NCBI RefSeq assembly: GCF_002109495.1
Contig: NZ_LVJN01000020.1
Coordinates: forward strand, 1,286,300 to 1,350,299
DNA from: Magnetofaba australis IT-1
GTDB taxonomy: Bacteria; Pseudomonadota; Magnetococcia; Magnetococcales; Magnetococcaceae
Direction of reading: 5' to 3'
DNA: 64,000 nt
Below, piece after piece: positions 54,538 through 64,000 of the stretch. The number at the start of each line of letters is the position of its first letter. Positions within the stretch are counted from its first letter, which is position 1. A program made the translations under genes and the position numbers. The notes below the pieces were generated by a model. That model made no database searches and was not told the DNA's origin. It was given only the letters and a program-made list of their open reading frames with translations.

Positions 54538-55170
54538 ATGGGTCAGAAAGTTCATCCCACTGGTTTCCGCCTGGGCGTCACCAAGACCTGGGACACCCGT
54601 TGGTACGCGGATAAAAACTTCGCCGACCTGCTGCTTGAGGACATCAAGCTGCGTGAATGGTTGAAGAAGCGCCTGGGGCATGCCTCGGTGAGCAAAATCA
54701 CCATCGAGCGTCCGGCGCAAAAAGCGCGCATCAACATCCACTCGGCGCGTCCCGGCATCATCATCGGGAAAAAAGGCGCCGATATCGAGAAGCTGAAGGA
54801 TGATATCAAAGCCTTCTCGCAGACCGATTGCCAGATCAATATTGTCGAGGTGCGTAAGCCGGAAGCCGATGCGCAACTGGTGGCTGAGAGCGTTGCGCAG
54901 CAGATGGAGCGCCGCGTAGCTTTCCGTCGCAGCATGAAGCGCGCCGTCACCTCCGCCATGCGTCTGGGCGCTGAAGGCATCCGCATCAACTGCGCCGGTC
55001 GTTTGGGCGGTAGTGAGATCGCCCGCACCGAGTGGTATCGCGAAGGTCGTGTGCCTCTGCACACCCTGCGCGCCGACATCGATTATGGTTTCGCTGAAGC
55101 GAACACGACTTACGGCAAAATTGGCGTAAAAGTGTGGGTCTTCAAAGGCGAAATCATTGAAAAACGCTGA
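54538..55170 (+). CDS. rpsC: 30S ribosomal protein S3
   Basis: 210 residues. [18 protein letters not shown] and the KH-domain motif [16 protein letters not shown] are present. S3 forms the mRNA entry site and helicase with S4 and S5. It is slightly shorter than E. coli S3 (233) because the C-terminal tail is short. Confidence 0.98.
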   Translation: MGQKVHPTGFRLGVTKTWDTRWYADKNFADLLLEDIKLREWLKKRLGHASVSKITIERPAQKARINIHSARPGIIIGKKGADIEKLKDDIKAFSQTDCQINIVEVRKPEADAQLVAESVAQQMERRVAFRRSMKRAVTSAMRLGAEGIRINCAGRLGGSEIARTEWYREGRVPLHTLRADIDYGFAEANTTYGKIGVKVWVFKGEIIEKR

Positions 55171-55188
55171 GACTGAGAGTATAATCCC

Positions 55189-55608
55189 ATGCTTTTGCAG
55201 CCCAAGAAGACAAAATTCCGAAAAGCTCACAAAGGCCGCATCCATGGGCTCGCCTATAAGGGCAGCTCTCTGAGCTTTGGCCAGTTCGGTCTTAAGGCAT
55301 TGGCTCCGGGACGCCTCACCGCTCGTCAAATCGAAGCGGCGCGTCGCGCGATGACCCGTCACATCAAACGGGGTGGTCGTATCTGGATCCGTGTCTTTCC
55401 CGACGTTCCGGTCTCATCCAAACCCGCTGAAGTTCGTCAGGGTAAGGGTAAGGGCGCGCCCGACTATTGGGCCGCGCGCGTGAAGCCGGGTCGGATTCTG
55501 TATGAAATGGAAGGGGTGACGGAAACCTTGGCGCGCGAAGCGATGGATCGCGCTGGGGCCAAGTTGCCGATTCCGGTGAAGTTTGTTCGTCGCGAAGGAG
55601 GTTTGTAA
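55189..55608 (+). CDS. rplP: 50S ribosomal protein L16
   Basis: 139 residues: [40 protein letters not shown] and [20 protein letters not shown]16 helps position the A-site tRNA acceptor. Its stop is one base before the rpmC ATG. Confidence 0.98.
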   Translation: MLLQPKKTKFRKAHKGRIHGLAYKGSSLSFGQFGLKALAPGRLTARQIEAARRAMTRHIKRGGRIWIRVFPDVPVSSKPAEVRQGKGKGAPDYWAARVKPGRILYEMEGVTETLAREAMDRAGAKLPIPVKFVRREGGL

Positions 55609-55609
55609 G

Positions 55610-55810
55610 ATGAAGGCCGCGGAATTGAAAGAGATGTCCGACGCCGCGTTGGCTGATCAGCTCAAGAGCTTGCATCAGGAAGCCTTCAACCTGCGCTTCC
55701 AGCACGCGACGGCTCAGTTGGAAAATACCGCCCGAATCCGGCAGGTTCGCCGTGATATCGCCCGTATCACTACGGTGCTCGGCGCGCGCAAGCCCAGCGA
55801 GGAGGGGTGA
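55610..55810 (+). CDS. rpmC: 50S ribosomal protein L29
   Basis: 66 residues: [19 protein letters not shown] and [16 protein letters not shown]29 lies at the tunnel exit beside L23. The ATG at 55610 comes directly after the rplP stop, with AAGGAGG overlapping the end of rplP. Confidence 0.97.
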   Translation: MKAAELKEMSDAALADQLKSLHQEAFNLRFQHATAQLENTARIRQVRRDIARITTVLGARKPSEEG

Positions 55811-55813
55811 GTC

Positions 55814-56062
55814 ATGCCCAAGCGTATCATGCAGGGCGTCGTGGTCAGCGACAAGATGGACAAGACCGTGGTGGTGAAGGTCGAGCGTAAGGTTCGCCAT
55901 CCGCTGTACGGCAAGATTGTGCGTCTGTCCAAGAAGTACAAGGCCCACGACGAAGAGAATCAATATAAGTCTGGCGACGTGGTGAATATCCGCGAATCCC
56001 GCAGCCTTTCCAAGGATAAGAACTGGGAAGTGGTCGGTGTCGTCCAGGCGCAGGAAGCCTAG
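55814..56062 (+). CDS. rpsQ: 30S ribosomal protein S17
   Basis: 82 residues: [20 protein letters not shown] and the block [20 protein letters not shown]17 is an early 16S-binding OB-fold protein. It follows rpmC by 3 bases. Confidence 0.97.
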   Translation: MPKRIMQGVVVSDKMDKTVVVKVERKVRHPLYGKIVRLSKKYKAHDEENQYKSGDVVNIRESRSLSKDKNWEVVGVVQAQEA

Positions 56063-56071
56063 GAGCGCGTC

Positions 56072-56440
56072 ATGATTCAAGTCGAGAGCATGCTCGAGGT
56101 CGCCGATAACAGCGGCGCCAAAAAAGTGCAGTGCATCAAGGTGATCGGCGGCTCCAAGCGACGCTATGCGCGTGTCGGCGACGTGATCATCGTCTCCGTC
56201 AAAGCGGCTCTGCCTCGTGGTAAGGTTAAAAAAGGCGACGTGGCCCGCGCAGTTGTGGTGCGCACCAAGAAGGAAGTGTCGCGCAATGACGGCAGCTACA
56301 TCCGCTTCGATAACAACGCTGCGGTGCTGATTAACAAAGCAGGCGAGCCGGTGGGCACGCGTATCTTCGGTCCCGTGACCCGTGAACTGCGCGGTCGCAA
56401 CTATATGAAGATCGTGTCGTTGGCCCCCGAGGTTCTGTGA
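56072..56440 (+). CDS. rplN: 50S ribosomal protein L14
   Basis: 122 residues: [20 protein letters not shown], the signature [19 protein letters not shown] and [20 protein letters not shown]14 lies at the subunit interface and is the target of the silencing factor RsfS. It starts the spc group. Confidence 0.98.
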   Translation: MIQVESMLEVADNSGAKKVQCIKVIGGSKRRYARVGDVIIVSVKAALPRGKVKKGDVARAVVVRTKKEVSRNDGSYIRFDNNAAVLINKAGEPVGTRIFGPVTRELRGRNYMKIVSLAPEVL

Positions 56441-56453
56441 GGGAGAGGGAATC

Positions 56454-56795
56454 ATGGCCCGCACGATGAAAAGCGATTTTAAAACCGATCTGAAAAAAGG
56501 CGACCAGGTCGTCGTCATCAGCGGTAAGGATAAGGGTAAGCGCGGCGCGATCCTGCAAGTGCTGCCCAAGAAGAGCGCGGTGCTGGTGGAGAAGGTCAAT
56601 ATGATCAAACGCCACACCAAGCCGACCCAAAACAGCGAAGGCGGCATCGTCGAGCGTGAAGCGCCGATTCACATCTCCAATGTGATGATGCTGGATCCTG
56701 CTGGCGGCAAAGCCACCCGCATTAAGCACAAAACGTTGGAAGATGGCCGCAAGGTTCGTGTTGCCGCCGCCTCCGGCGAAGTGCTGGATCGTTGA
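56454..56795 (+). CDS. rplX: 50S ribosomal protein L24
   Basis: 113 residues with the KOW motif [18 protein letters not shown] and [20 protein letters not shown]24 initiates 50S assembly near the tunnel exit. The N-terminus [12 protein letters not shown] is a little longer than in E. coli. Confidence 0.97.
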   Translation: MARTMKSDFKTDLKKGDQVVVISGKDKGKRGAILQVLPKKSAVLVEKVNMIKRHTKPTQNSEGGIVEREAPIHISNVMMLDPAGGKATRIKHKTLEDGRKVRVAAASGEVLDR

Positions 56796-56826
56796 ACCAC
56801 GGCGCGCGTAGACAGGGAATAAGACA

Positions 56827-57366
56827 ATGGCAAGGCTGAAGAAATTCTACCACGAGACTGTGGCGCCGGGTTTGATGAAGGAGTTCGATTATAAGAACCC
56901 GATGCAGGTTCCCAAAATCGAAAAAGTCGTCATCAATATGGGCGTTGGCGAAGCGTCGCAGGATAAAAACCTGCTCAAAAGCGCGCTGACTGACATGACC
57001 GCCATTGCCGGTCAGCAACCGGTCACCACCTACGCCAAGAAGTCCATCGCTGGCTTCAAACTGCGCGAAGGTCAGCCGGTTGGCTGCCGCGTGACCCTGC
57101 GTCGCGAACGCATGTATGAGTTCCTCGATCGTTTGATCAATACGGCTCTGCCTCGCGTCCGCGACTTCCGCGGCGTCTCCGGCAAAGCGTTTGATGGGCG
57201 CGGCAACTATACGCTGGGCCTTAAAGAACAGATCATCTTTCCGGAGATCGACTACGACAAGGTGGACGCCGTGCGCGGTATGGACATCTGCATCGTCACC
57301 TCCGCCAATACGGACGCTGAGGCCAAAGCGCTGCTGCGCGGCTTCAGCATGCCGTTCCGCAATTGA
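56827..57366 (+). CDS. rplE: 50S ribosomal protein L5
   Basis: 179 residues: [40 protein letters not shown] and [19 protein letters not shown]5 binds 5S rRNA in the central protuberance. The length is normal. Confidence 0.98.
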   Translation: MARLKKFYHETVAPGLMKEFDYKNPMQVPKIEKVVINMGVGEASQDKNLLKSALTDMTAIAGQQPVTTYAKKSIAGFKLREGQPVGCRVTLRRERMYEFLDRLINTALPRVRDFRGVSGKAFDGRGNYTLGLKEQIIFPEIDYDKVDAVRGMDICIVTSANTDAEAKALLRGFSMPFRN

Positions 57367-57380
57367 GTTAGGAAGCAATC

Positions 57381-57566
57381 ATGGCCAAGACTTCCATGGT
57401 GGTTAAGGCGAGCCGCAAGCCCAAATTCGCCGTGCGCAAATACAACCGCTGCCAACGCTGTGGCCGCCCGCGCGGCTATCTGCGCAAATTCAAGATGTGC
57501 CGCGTTTGCGTGCGGCAGTTGGCGTTGCGCGGGGAGATCCCCGGCGTGATCAAGGCTTCCTGGTAA
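57381..57566 (+). CDS. rpsN: 30S ribosomal protein S14, short zinc-binding type
   Basis: 61 residues, the short form with a zinc ribbon of two CxxC pairs, CQRCGRPRG and MCRVC. E. coli and most proteobacteria with a single S14 carry the longer zinc-free form of about 101 residues, so the short type is worth noting. It is in the standard position between rplE and rpsH. Confidence 0.96.
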   Translation: MAKTSMVVKASRKPKFAVRKYNRCQRCGRPRGYLRKFKMCRVCVRQLALRGEIPGVIKASW

Positions 57567-57598
57567 GCGCGCGAGAATCGGACGCAAGGAGTAACGGC

Positions 57599-57997
57599 AT
57601 GTCCATGACCGACCCCATCAGTGATATGTTGACCCGCATCCGCAATGCGCAGATGCGACGTCGCCAAACGGTGCTGGTGCCCAAATCGAAAATGAAAGCG
57701 CGCATCGCCGCGATTCTGCAAGAAGAAGGCTATATTGACGGCATTGCCGAAGCCTCTTGCGAAAACGGCCATCCCGCGCTGGAGCTGACGCTTAAGTATG
57801 TGCGCAATAAGCCGGTGATTGAGGAGATCAAACGCATCTCCAAGCCCGGTCGCCGCCAGTACGTAAGCAAGACTGAAATTCCGCAAGTGTATCAGGGCCT
57901 AGGCGTTGCGATCCTGTCCACCAGCAGCGGCGTGATCTCGTCTCGTGAGGCGCGCAAGTTGGGTGTGGGCGGCGAGTTGCTCTGCACTGTGTTCTGA
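57599..57997 (+). CDS. rpsH: 30S ribosomal protein S8
   Basis: 132 residues: [20 protein letters not shown] and the C-terminal [21 protein letters not shown]8 binds the central domain of 16S rRNA and represses the spc operon in E. coli. The ATG at 57599 is 8 bases after AAGGA; a second ATG follows two codons later. Confidence 0.97.
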   Translation: MSMTDPISDMLTRIRNAQMRRRQTVLVPKSKMKARIAAILQEEGYIDGIAEASCENGHPALELTLKYVRNKPVIEEIKRISKPGRRQYVSKTEIPQVYQGLGVAILSTSSGVISSREARKLGVGGELLCTVF

Positions 57998-58013
57998 GGT
58001 CAGGAGAAGAAGC

Positions 58014-58547
58014 ATGTCCCGAATCGGCAAAACGCCAGTGAGCGTGCCTTCCGGCGTCGATCTGAAGATCGACGGATCGGTGGTGTCCGCCAAAGGCAAA
58101 CTGGGTCAGTTGCAGCGCACGTTTCACCCGGCCATCAGCTTCGAGCGCGATGGCGATGCGGTGAGCGTCAGCGTGGATCCTTCCGAGAAGAAGGGCCCCG
58201 CTCTGTGGGGGCTGTCCCGCTCGTTGCTCAACAATATGGTTGTCGGCGTCTCCCAAGGTTTCTCCAAAGTGCTGGAGATCCAGGGCGTTGGTTATCGCGC
58301 CGCCGTCAAAGGCAACACCGTGGAGCTGAACCTCGGCTTCTCCCATCCGGTGAGTTATGAACTCCCGGAAGGCGTGAGCGCCGCGGTGGAGAAAAATACG
58401 GTGTTGACCATCTCTGGGGCCGACAAGGCTGCTGTGGGTCAGGTATGCGCCGAAATTCGCGCGTGGCGTCCGCCTGAGCCTTACAAAGGCAAAGGGATCC
58501 GCTACCAGGGTGAATATATCCTTCGTAAAGAAGGCAAGAAGAAGTAA
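58014..58547 (+). CDS. rplF: 50S ribosomal protein L6
   Basis: 177 residues: MSRIGKTPVSVPSGV, a duplicated fold, and the signature PEPYKGKGIRYQGEYILRKE. L6 lies near the sarcin-ricin loop. CAGGAGAAG precedes the ATG at 58014. Confidence 0.98.
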   Translation: MSRIGKTPVSVPSGVDLKIDGSVVSAKGKLGQLQRTFHPAISFERDGDAVSVSVDPSEKKGPALWGLSRSLLNNMVVGVSQGFSKVLEIQGVGYRAAVKGNTVELNLGFSHPVSYELPEGVSAAVEKNTVLTISGADKAAVGQVCAEIRAWRPPEPYKGKGIRYQGEYILRKEGKKK

Positions 58548-58562
58548 TCGGGAGATTCAGCG

Positions 58563-58934
58563 ATGGCTCATGATCGTCAACGCGCCCGGCGGAACCGGGG
58601 ACGGCGCGTCCGTCACAAATTGCAGAGTGTGCGCGGAGACCGCCTGCGTCTTTCCATATTCCGCAGCACCAGCCACATCTATGCCCAGATTATCAATGAT
58701 ATCGACGGCAAAACTCTGTGCTCGGCTTCTACTTTGGAAAAAGAGGTGCGCGAGCAACTGGCTGGTAAACATGGCGGCAACTCTGCCGCGGCCAAACTGG
58801 TTGGGCAACGAATCGCCGAGAAAGCCAAACAGGCAGACATCACCTCCGTGGTGTTCGATCGCGGCGGCTTCTTGTACCACGGGCGCACCAAGGCGCTGGC
58901 GGATGCGGCCCGCGAGGCCGGTCTCGAGTTCTAA
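58563..58934 (+). CDS. rplR: 50S ribosomal protein L18
   Basis: 123 residues. A basic N-terminus is followed by [20 protein letters not shown] and the end [21 protein letters not shown]18 binds 5S rRNA with L5. The first residues, [13 protein letters not shown], differ from the common MxxK start but are equally basic. Confidence 0.97.
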   Translation: MAHDRQRARRNRGRRVRHKLQSVRGDRLRLSIFRSTSHIYAQIINDIDGKTLCSASTLEKEVREQLAGKHGGNSAAAKLVGQRIAEKAKQADITSVVFDRGGFLYHGRTKALADAAREAGLEF

Positions 58935-58949
58935 GTTGGGGAGTTGATG

Positions 58950-59486
58950 ATGAGCAATCCGCGTCGCGGTCGCAATAATGAGCAGGACACCGCCCAAGAG
59001 GGCGATGATCTGATGGAAAAATTGGTGGTGATTAAGCGCACCGCCAAGGTGGTGAAGGGCGGTTCCCGCTTCAACTTCTCCGCCATTGTGGTGGTGGGCG
59101 ATGGCTCCGGACAGGTTGGCGTCGGTCTGGGCAAAGCCAAAGAGGTGCCTGAGTCGATCCGTAAAGCCACCGAGAAAGCGCGCAAGTCCATGGTGACCAT
59201 CGACCTGAAAGAGGGTCGCACCATCCATCACCAAATGGTTGGGCGTTACGGCGCTGGTCGTGTAGTCTTGCGTCCGGCTGCAGCGGGTACCGGCATCATC
59301 GCTGGCGGCTCCATGCGCCCCATCTTCGAATGCCTGGGCATTCGTGACGTGCTGGCCAAATCCACCGGCACCTCCAACCCGCACAACCTGATCAAGGCGA
59401 CTTTTGACGCCCTGGCCTGTGTGCGCTCGCCTGAGACCATCGCCAGCAAGCGTGGGTTGGACCCGAAAAAAGTTCGCGTCTGCTGA
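58950..59486 (+). CDS. rpsE: 30S ribosomal protein S5
   Basis: 178 residues: LVVIKRTAKVVKGGSRFNFS, VGVGLGKAKEVPESIRKA and GGSMRPIFECLGIRDVLAKS. S5 supports decoding fidelity and mRNA unwinding. The start at the second ATG (58950) is preferred, 6 bases after GGGGAG. Confidence 0.97.
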   Translation: MSNPRRGRNNEQDTAQEGDDLMEKLVVIKRTAKVVKGGSRFNFSAIVVVGDGSGQVGVGLGKAKEVPESIRKATEKARKSMVTIDLKEGRTIHHQMVGRYGAGRVVLRPAAAGTGIIAGGSMRPIFECLGIRDVLAKSTGTSNPHNLIKATFDALACVRSPETIASKRGLDPKKVRVC

Positions 59487-59543
59487 TAGAACGTTCTGGC
59501 GGGTGACTGATGTCCGCGCCTTAGGATGTGAGGAGAAGTTGTC

Positions 59544-59717
59544 ATGGCCACTTTGAAGGTCAAGCTGGTGCGTTCCGTGATCGGACGCCCGGAAAAACAG
59601 CATAAAATCGTCAAAAGCCTTGGTCTGAGCAAGATGAACCGCGAGCGTGAACTGCCGGATAATCCGGCTATCCGCGGTCAAATCGACAAGATCAAGCATT
59701 TGGTCGAAGTCGCCTAA
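59544..59717 (+). CDS. rpmD: 50S ribosomal protein L30
   Basis: 57 residues: [38 protein letters not shown] and the end [10 protein letters not shown]30 is present in most proteobacteria. AGGAGAAG precedes the ATG. It lies between rpsE and rplO as expected. Confidence 0.96.
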   Translation: MATLKVKLVRSVIGRPEKQHKIVKSLGLSKMNRERELPDNPAIRGQIDKIKHLVEVA

Positions 59718-59748
59718 GCTTCGCTGATTGAGAGATTGGATCAGAGCC

Positions 59749-60225
59749 ATGAAACTGAATGAGATCCCCGGCGTTCCCGGTAATAGCCAAAAGCGTAATC
59801 GTGTGGGACGTGGCGCGGCCACTGGTAACGGTAAGACCAGCGGTCGTGGTATGAAAGGTCAGAAGGCGCGTTCCGGCGGCTATCATAAAGTCGGCTTTGA
59901 AGGCGGCCAGATGCCGATGCAGCGTCGTCTGCCCAAGCGCGGCTTTAAAAACTTCAGCCAGAAGCGTTTTGACGTGGTGAATGTGGGACAACTCGAGAGC
60001 CGCTTTGAAGCCGGTGAAGAGGTGACCATTGATTCGCTGCGCGCCAAAGGTCTGGCTCCCAAGCAGATTGCCGACGGCATTAAACTGCTGTCCGAAGGCG
60101 AAATCAGCAAAGCCCTGACTGTGCGTGTGGACAAAGCTTCCGCGGCCGCCATCGCCAAAATCGAAGCGGCTGGCGGCAAGGTTGAAGTGACCATGCCTGT
60201 AGCGGCCGCTGAAGTCGAAGCGTAA
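59749..60225 (+). CDS. rplO: 50S ribosomal protein L15
   Basis: 158 residues. The N-terminal glycine- and arginine-rich extension reads GRGAATGNGKTSGRGMKGQK and is followed by EGGQMPMQRRLPKRGFKN. The C-terminus is Ala/Val-rich. It precedes secY directly, as in the spc operon. Confidence 0.97.
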   Translation: MKLNEIPGVPGNSQKRNRVGRGAATGNGKTSGRGMKGQKARSGGYHKVGFEGGQMPMQRRLPKRGFKNFSQKRFDVVNVGQLESRFEAGEEVTIDSLRAKGLAPKQIADGIKLLSEGEISKALTVRVDKASAAAIAKIEAAGGKVEVTMPVAAAEVEA

Positions 60226-60280
60226 GTCAAGCCCAGAGCTCTGGGATTCAATGCGTAACATGAAGGGGTGACGGAGAATC

Positions 60281-61609
60281 ATGGCGACGATGCCTGAAAA
60301 CCCGCTGGCCGGGTTCGCCAACATGGGGAAAATCCCTGAACTGAGAAAGCGAATCCTCTTCACCTTGGGCATGTTGATTGTCTACCGTATCGGCGCCCAT
60401 GTGCCGACTCCCGGTATCGACCCACAAGCGCTGCGCGAATTCTTCGCCCAGCAGCAGGGGACTTTGCTGGGTATGTTCAATATGTTCTCCGGGGGCGCGT
60501 TATCGCGCCTTTCGGTTTTTGCGCTGGGCATCATGCCCTATATCTCAGCGTCCATCATCATTCAGTTGATGACCGCTGTGGTGCCCAAGCTTGAGCAGCT
60601 TAAGAAAGAGGGCGAGGCGGGGCGCCGCAAGATCACTCAATACACTCGCTACGGCACCATTGCGCTGGCAATCTTCCAAGGGCTCGGCATCTCCATTGGC
60701 TTGGAGAGCATGACCGCCGGAAACCTCAATGTGGTTGTGGATCCGGGTTGGGATTTCCGTCTCCTGACTGTGATCACCCTGACTGCAGGCACCAGCTTCA
60801 TCATGTGGGTGGGTGAGCAGATCACCAATCGCGGCATCGGCAACGGCATCTCGTTGATCATCTTTGCCGGTATCGTGGCAAACCTGCCGGTGGCGCTGTT
60901 CCAGACCCTGCAACTTGCGCGGACTGGCGATATTGCCCCGCTGTTGGTGCTGCTGCTGTTGGTGATGGCTGTGGCGGTGACCGCGTTCATCATCTTTATG
61001 GAACGCGCCCAGCGCCGTATCACTATCCAATACGCCAAACGCCAGGTCTCCGGCCGCCGCATGGTAGGCGGTGAGAGTTCGCACCTGCCGTTGAAGGTGA
61101 ACACGGCCGGAGTGATCCCGCCCATCTTCGCCAGCTCCATCATCCTGTTCCCGGCCACCATCGGTAACTTTGCCCCATGGGATTCGGTCAAGACCATAGC
61201 CGGCTATCTGTCGCCTGGTCACTGGCCCTATATGGTGCTCTACGCAGCGGCGATCATCTTTTTCTGCTTCTTCTATACGGCGATTGTATTCAATCCCGAG
61301 GAGACTTCAGACAATCTGCGGAAGTATGGCGGCTTCATTCCAGGGATCCGTCCGGGCAAGCGCACCGCCGACTACCTGGATACAATTCTGACGCGACTCA
61401 CCCTGATCGGCGCCATGTATGTGACCCTGGTCTGTCTGTTGCCGGAATTGTTGATTGCCAATTGGAACGTTCCGTTCTATTTTGGCGGCACTTCGCTGCT
61501 CATCGTGGTGGGCGTGACCATGGACACCACGTCGCAAATTCAGTCCTTCCTCATCAGCCGCCAATATGAAGGCTTGATGAAGAAAGCCAAGATTAAAGGC
61601 CGCCGTTAA
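60281..61609 (+). CDS. secY: Preprotein translocase channel SecY
   Basis: 442 residues with ten membrane spans. Conserved are the plug region [37 protein letters not shown] and the cytoplasmic loop [20 protein letters not shown] with YANP-like [11 protein letters not shown]. It is the core of the Sec pore with the SecE encoded at 34434. adk and infA, which often follow secY, are absent here. Confidence 0.98.
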   Translation: MATMPENPLAGFANMGKIPELRKRILFTLGMLIVYRIGAHVPTPGIDPQALREFFAQQQGTLLGMFNMFSGGALSRLSVFALGIMPYISASIIIQLMTAVVPKLEQLKKEGEAGRRKITQYTRYGTIALAIFQGLGISIGLESMTAGNLNVVVDPGWDFRLLTVITLTAGTSFIMWVGEQITNRGIGNGISLIIFAGIVANLPVALFQTLQLARTGDIAPLLVLLLLVMAVAVTAFIIFMERAQRRITIQYAKRQVSGRRMVGGESSHLPLKVNTAGVIPPIFASSIILFPATIGNFAPWDSVKTIAGYLSPGHWPYMVLYAAAIIFFCFFYTAIVFNPEETSDNLRKYGGFIPGIRPGKRTADYLDTILTRLTLIGAMYVTLVCLLPELLIANWNVPFYFGGTSLLIVVGVTMDTTSQIQSFLISRQYEGLMKKAKIKGRR

Positions 61610-61693
61610 TTCTGGCGGGAGTCAAATCATCGGCGCGAATCAAAGCAGCCGATGGTTCAGCGGGCCATGCGGCCCATGTGAGGAGATCGTGAA

Positions 61694-61807
61694 ATGAAGG
61701 TTCGGGCATCGGTAAAAGGGATGTGCAAGGATTGCAAAGTGATCCGGCGCAAAGGCGTGGTGCGGGTGATTTGCAAGAATCCCAAGCACAAGCAGAAACA
61801 AGGTTAA
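61694..61807 (+). CDS. rpmJ: 50S ribosomal protein L36, zinc form
   Basis: 37 residues: [19 protein letters not shown] then [13 protein letters not shown], with the C11-C14-C27-H32 zinc ligands. This is the short, zinc-containing L36. AGGAG precedes the ATG by 8 bases. It lies between secY and rpsM as in E. coli. Confidence 0.97.
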   Translation: MKVRASVKGMCKDCKVIRRKGVVRVICKNPKHKQKQG

Positions 61808-61837
61808 GCCAACTGGCGAATTCTTGTTGAATGAAAT

Positions 61838-61868
61838 GGGCGACTCCTGTAGGATGCCCGTTTTTTTT
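61838..61868 (+). terminator. Candidate terminator/attenuator between rpmJ and rpsM
   Basis: GGGC pairs with GCCC around an inner TCCT/AGGA stem, with small internal mismatches, and eight T follow. It divides the spc and alpha groups; because rpsM starts 62 bases later, either partial read-through or a promoter in that short gap is required. Confidence 0.65.
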
Positions 61869-61930
61869 CTCGATCAAATGACCAGGCAACGTCAGTTGTG
61901 TGGCCAGTAGAATACGCAAGAGGAAAATCT

Positions 61931-62299
61931 GTGGCTCGAATCGCTGGTGTGAACATCCCCGTAAACAAACGGGTTGAGATCGCGTTGACTTACATCTATG
62001 GCATTGGTCGTCATTCGGCCAAAACCATTGCGGAAAAAGCGGAAATCGCCACCCACGTGCGCGTCAATGAACTGACCGACGCCGAAGTGGCGAAGCTGCG
62101 TGAAGTGATTGACAACGAATTCCAGGTGGAAGGTGATCTGCGTCGTCAGATCGCCATGAATACGAAGCGTTTGATGGATTTGGGCTGCTATCGCGGCTTG
62201 CGCCATCGTCGCGGTCTTCCAGTGCGCGGTCAGCGCACGCATACCAATGCGCGCACCCGCAAAGGGCCTCGTAAGCCCATCGCCGGTAAGAAGAAATAA
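61931..62299 (+). CDS. rpsM: 30S ribosomal protein S13
   Basis: 122 residues: [20 protein letters not shown], the helix-two-turn-helix [12 protein letters not shown] and [21 protein letters not shown]13 bridges the subunits at the head. It starts with GTG at 61931, 7 bases after AAGAGGA; the frame upstream has no family similarity. Confidence 0.97.
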   Translation: MARIAGVNIPVNKRVEIALTYIYGIGRHSAKTIAEKAEIATHVRVNELTDAEVAKLREVIDNEFQVEGDLRRQIAMNTKRLMDLGCYRGLRHRRGLPVRGQRTHTNARTRKGPRKPIAGKKK

Positions 62300-62350
62300 T
62301 CAACCGCGACACGCGATAACTGACCTAGCTCAAACGTTTTAGGAGGCATC

Positions 62351-62746
62351 ATGGCCAAGGGGCAAAAGACCTCGCGGTTGAAAAAGAAAGAGCGCAAAAA
62401 TGTCGCCAGTGGCATTGCGCATATTCGTTCAACCTTCAACAATACTCTGATCACCATCACCGATACCCATGGCAACGCCATCTCCTGGGGCTCGGCGGGC
62501 GCTCAGGGATTCAAAGGTTCTCGGAAATCCACGCCGTTCGCAGCTCAGATGGCGGCGGAGAACGCTGGTAAGAAAGCGATGGAGCACGGCATGCGCAACC
62601 TGGAGGTCCGACTCAAGGGACCGGGTTCGGGTCGTGAATCGGCTCTGCGCGCGTTGGCGGCCATCGGTTTTAACATCGCCCAAGTGGTCGATGTGACGCC
62701 GATCCCGCACAATGGCTGCCGTCCGCCCAAGCGTCGCCGCGTCTAA
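62351..62746 (+). CDS. rpsK: 30S ribosomal protein S11
   Basis: 131 residues: [39 protein letters not shown] and the end [17 protein letters not shown]11 lies on the platform near the mRNA exit. AGGAGG precedes the ATG. Confidence 0.98.
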   Translation: MAKGQKTSRLKKKERKNVASGIAHIRSTFNNTLITITDTHGNAISWGSAGAQGFKGSRKSTPFAAQMAAENAGKKAMEHGMRNLEVRLKGPGSGRESALRALAAIGFNIAQVVDVTPIPHNGCRPPKRRRV

Positions 62747-62784
62747 TCCGCGCGCCCATCGATCGTTACAGGAGCAGAATTGCA

Positions 62785-63411
62785 ATGGCTCGTTATTTGG
62801 ACTCGAAGTGCCGGATCTGCCGGCGTGAAGGAACCAAGCTCTTCCTGAAGGGCGAAAAGTGCTTCTCCGACAAGTGCGCCATCGAAAAGCGCAACTATGC
62901 GCCCGGTCAGCATGGCCAGCGTCGTCGTAAAGTCTCTGACTACGGCGTGCACCTGCGTGAGAAGCAGAAGGTGAAGAAGACCTACGGTCTGCAAGAGAAG
63001 CAGTTCCGTAACTACTTTGAAAAAGCCGAACGCATGAAGGGCGTAACCGGCGAGAACCTGCTGCAATTGCTTGAGCGTCGTCTCGACAACGTGGTCTATC
63101 GCATGGGCATCGCCGCCTCGCGCACTGAAGCGCGTCAGGTTGTGGGTCACAAGCATGTCAGCGTGAACGGCAAGCCGGTGAATATTCCGTCCTACCTGGT
63201 CAAACCGGGCGACGTGGTGGCCGTGCGTGACGGCGCTAAAGAGCACCTGCGCATCAAAGGCGCCCTGGACGCCGCCAGCCGTCGCGGCTTCCCCTCCTGG
63301 GTGGAAGTGGATGCTGGCAAGCAGTCAGGCGTGTTCCAATCGGTTCCAGATCGGTCCGATCTGCCGTCCGATATCAATGAGAACCTGATCGTCGAATTGT
63401 ATTCGAAGTAA
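62785..63411 (+). CDS. rpsD: 30S ribosomal protein S4, zinc-binding form
   Basis: 208 residues. The N-terminal domain carries four cysteines (C9, C12, C26, C31: CRICRREG and KCFSDKC) of the zinc-binding S4 form, unlike E. coli S4. The S4 RNA-binding domain follows ([20 protein letters not shown]). S4 is a primary 16S binder and translational repressor of the alpha operon. Confidence 0.97.
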   Translation: MARYLDSKCRICRREGTKLFLKGEKCFSDKCAIEKRNYAPGQHGQRRRKVSDYGVHLREKQKVKKTYGLQEKQFRNYFEKAERMKGVTGENLLQLLERRLDNVVYRMGIAASRTEARQVVGHKHVSVNGKPVNIPSYLVKPGDVVAVRDGAKEHLRIKGALDAASRRGFPSWVEVDAGKQSGVFQSVPDRSDLPSDINENLIVELYSK

Positions 63412-63457
63412 TCCGTTCACAACGCTGTTGTTGCTGGCGCCGACGCAAGGGGATGTT

Positions 63458-64000
63458 ATGTATCGGAACTGGACTGAGCTAATCAAGCCGCGCAGCATTG
63501 AGTTGAGCGGAGAAGAAAACGAAATTCAGCGCAAGGCCGTGTTGGTGGCCGAACCTCTGGAACGCGGGTTTGGCAATACCTTGGGCAACGCGATGCGTCG
63601 CATCCTGTTGTCATCACTGCAAGGCGCCGCCATCACCTCCGTACGCATCGAAGGCGTGTTGCATGAGTTTTCCAGCGTGCCTGGCGTGCTGGAGGATGTG
63701 ACCGACATCATCCTCAATCTCAAAGGGCTCGCCATTAAAATGGAAGCCCAGGGGCCCAAAGAGTTGACTCTGAAGGCTGAGGGTGAGGGGTCTGTCACTG
63801 CCGCGGCTATCGAGCAGATTGCCGGCGTGGAGATCCTGAATCCGGATCTCCACATTGCGACGCTGAACAAGTCCGGCAAGCTGGACATCACCATGACGGT
63901 GAACACCGGCAAGGGGTATGTTCGGGCTCGGCAGAGCAAGGAAGACGAGCAGGTCAACATCGGTGATATCCCGGTGGACGCCAGCTTCAATCCGGTCAAG
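63458..64000 (+). CDS. rpoA: DNA-directed RNA polymerase subunit alpha, 3'-truncated by window edge
   Basis: 181 codons are visible and the frame is still open at the window edge. It starts MYRNWTELIKPRSIEL, and the dimerisation domain includes EPLERGFGNTLGNAMRRIL. The C-terminal domain that contacts activators and UP elements lies outside. GGGGAT precedes the ATG. It is the expected gene after rpsD. Confidence 0.97.
   Translation, partial: MYRNWTELIKPRSIELSGEENEIQRKAVLVAEPLERGFGNTLGNAMRRILLSSLQGAAITSVRIEGVLHEFSSVPGVLEDVTDIILNLKGLAIKMEAQGPKELTLKAEGEGSVTAAAIEQIAGVEILNPDLHIATLNKSGKLDITMTVNTGKGYVRARQSKEDEQVNIGDIPVDASFNPVK

Overview
The window reads as about 64 kb of a GC-rich proteobacterial chromosome, with the left two thirds mixed housekeeping and the right third one continuous ribosomal-protein/RNA-polymerase supercluster. 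It combines an HscA-ferredoxin-IscX iron-sulfur set, TatABC, a CcmI-type cytochrome c assembly protein, UbiX/UbiU/UbiV/UbiK for ubiquinone, RNase J and two tuf copies. A deep-branching alphaproteobacterium-like lineage such as the Magnetococcia would fit this mixture, but that placement is an inference from gene content. No magnetosome, phage, rRNA or CRISPR locus is visible.

Layout. 1-2.4 kb: the 3' part of hscA, then fdx and iscX, closed by a terminator. 2.5-5.5 kb: an H-NOX haem-nitric oxide sensor next to a sensorless hybrid histidine kinase, a probable NO or redox signalling pair. 5.8-14.8 kb (minus strand): ccmI, tatA, tatB, tatC, rnj and ftsK. 15.2-20.2 kb: a large polytopic membrane protein, a GT2-GtrA glycosyltransferase and mutM, with thrB convergent. 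20.3-23.5 kb: ubiX, ubiU, ubiV and ubiK. 23.8-25.2 kb: an aldehyde dehydrogenase. 25.5-28.3 kb: an ankyrin-repeat gene split by a 1.4-kb IS3-family element whose target duplication and original reading frame can be reconstructed. 28.3-32.3 kb: a TauE/SafE permease, an unrecognised membrane protein, a ComM-type ATPase and an XRE-cupin regulator.

From 32.3 kb onward everything is on the plus strand: tRNA-Tyr, tRNA-Gly, tRNA-Thr, tuf, rpmG, tRNA-Trp, secE, nusG, rplKAJL, rpoBC, then the str group (rpsL, rpsG, fusA, second tuf), the S10, spc and alpha groups, running off the window inside rpoA. The order is classical. The two tuf genes appear identical. S4, S14, L33 and L36 all carry the cysteine-rich zinc-binding form.

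Non-coding structure is notable. Four intergenic regions (about 1.6, 5.6, 23.6 and 25.3 kb) hold arrays of short perfect hairpins joined by conserved linkers. Two of them align over their full length in opposite orientation, with stems that differ by paired changes. Strong hairpins also lie between rplL and rpoB, between rpoB and rpoC, and after rpoC.
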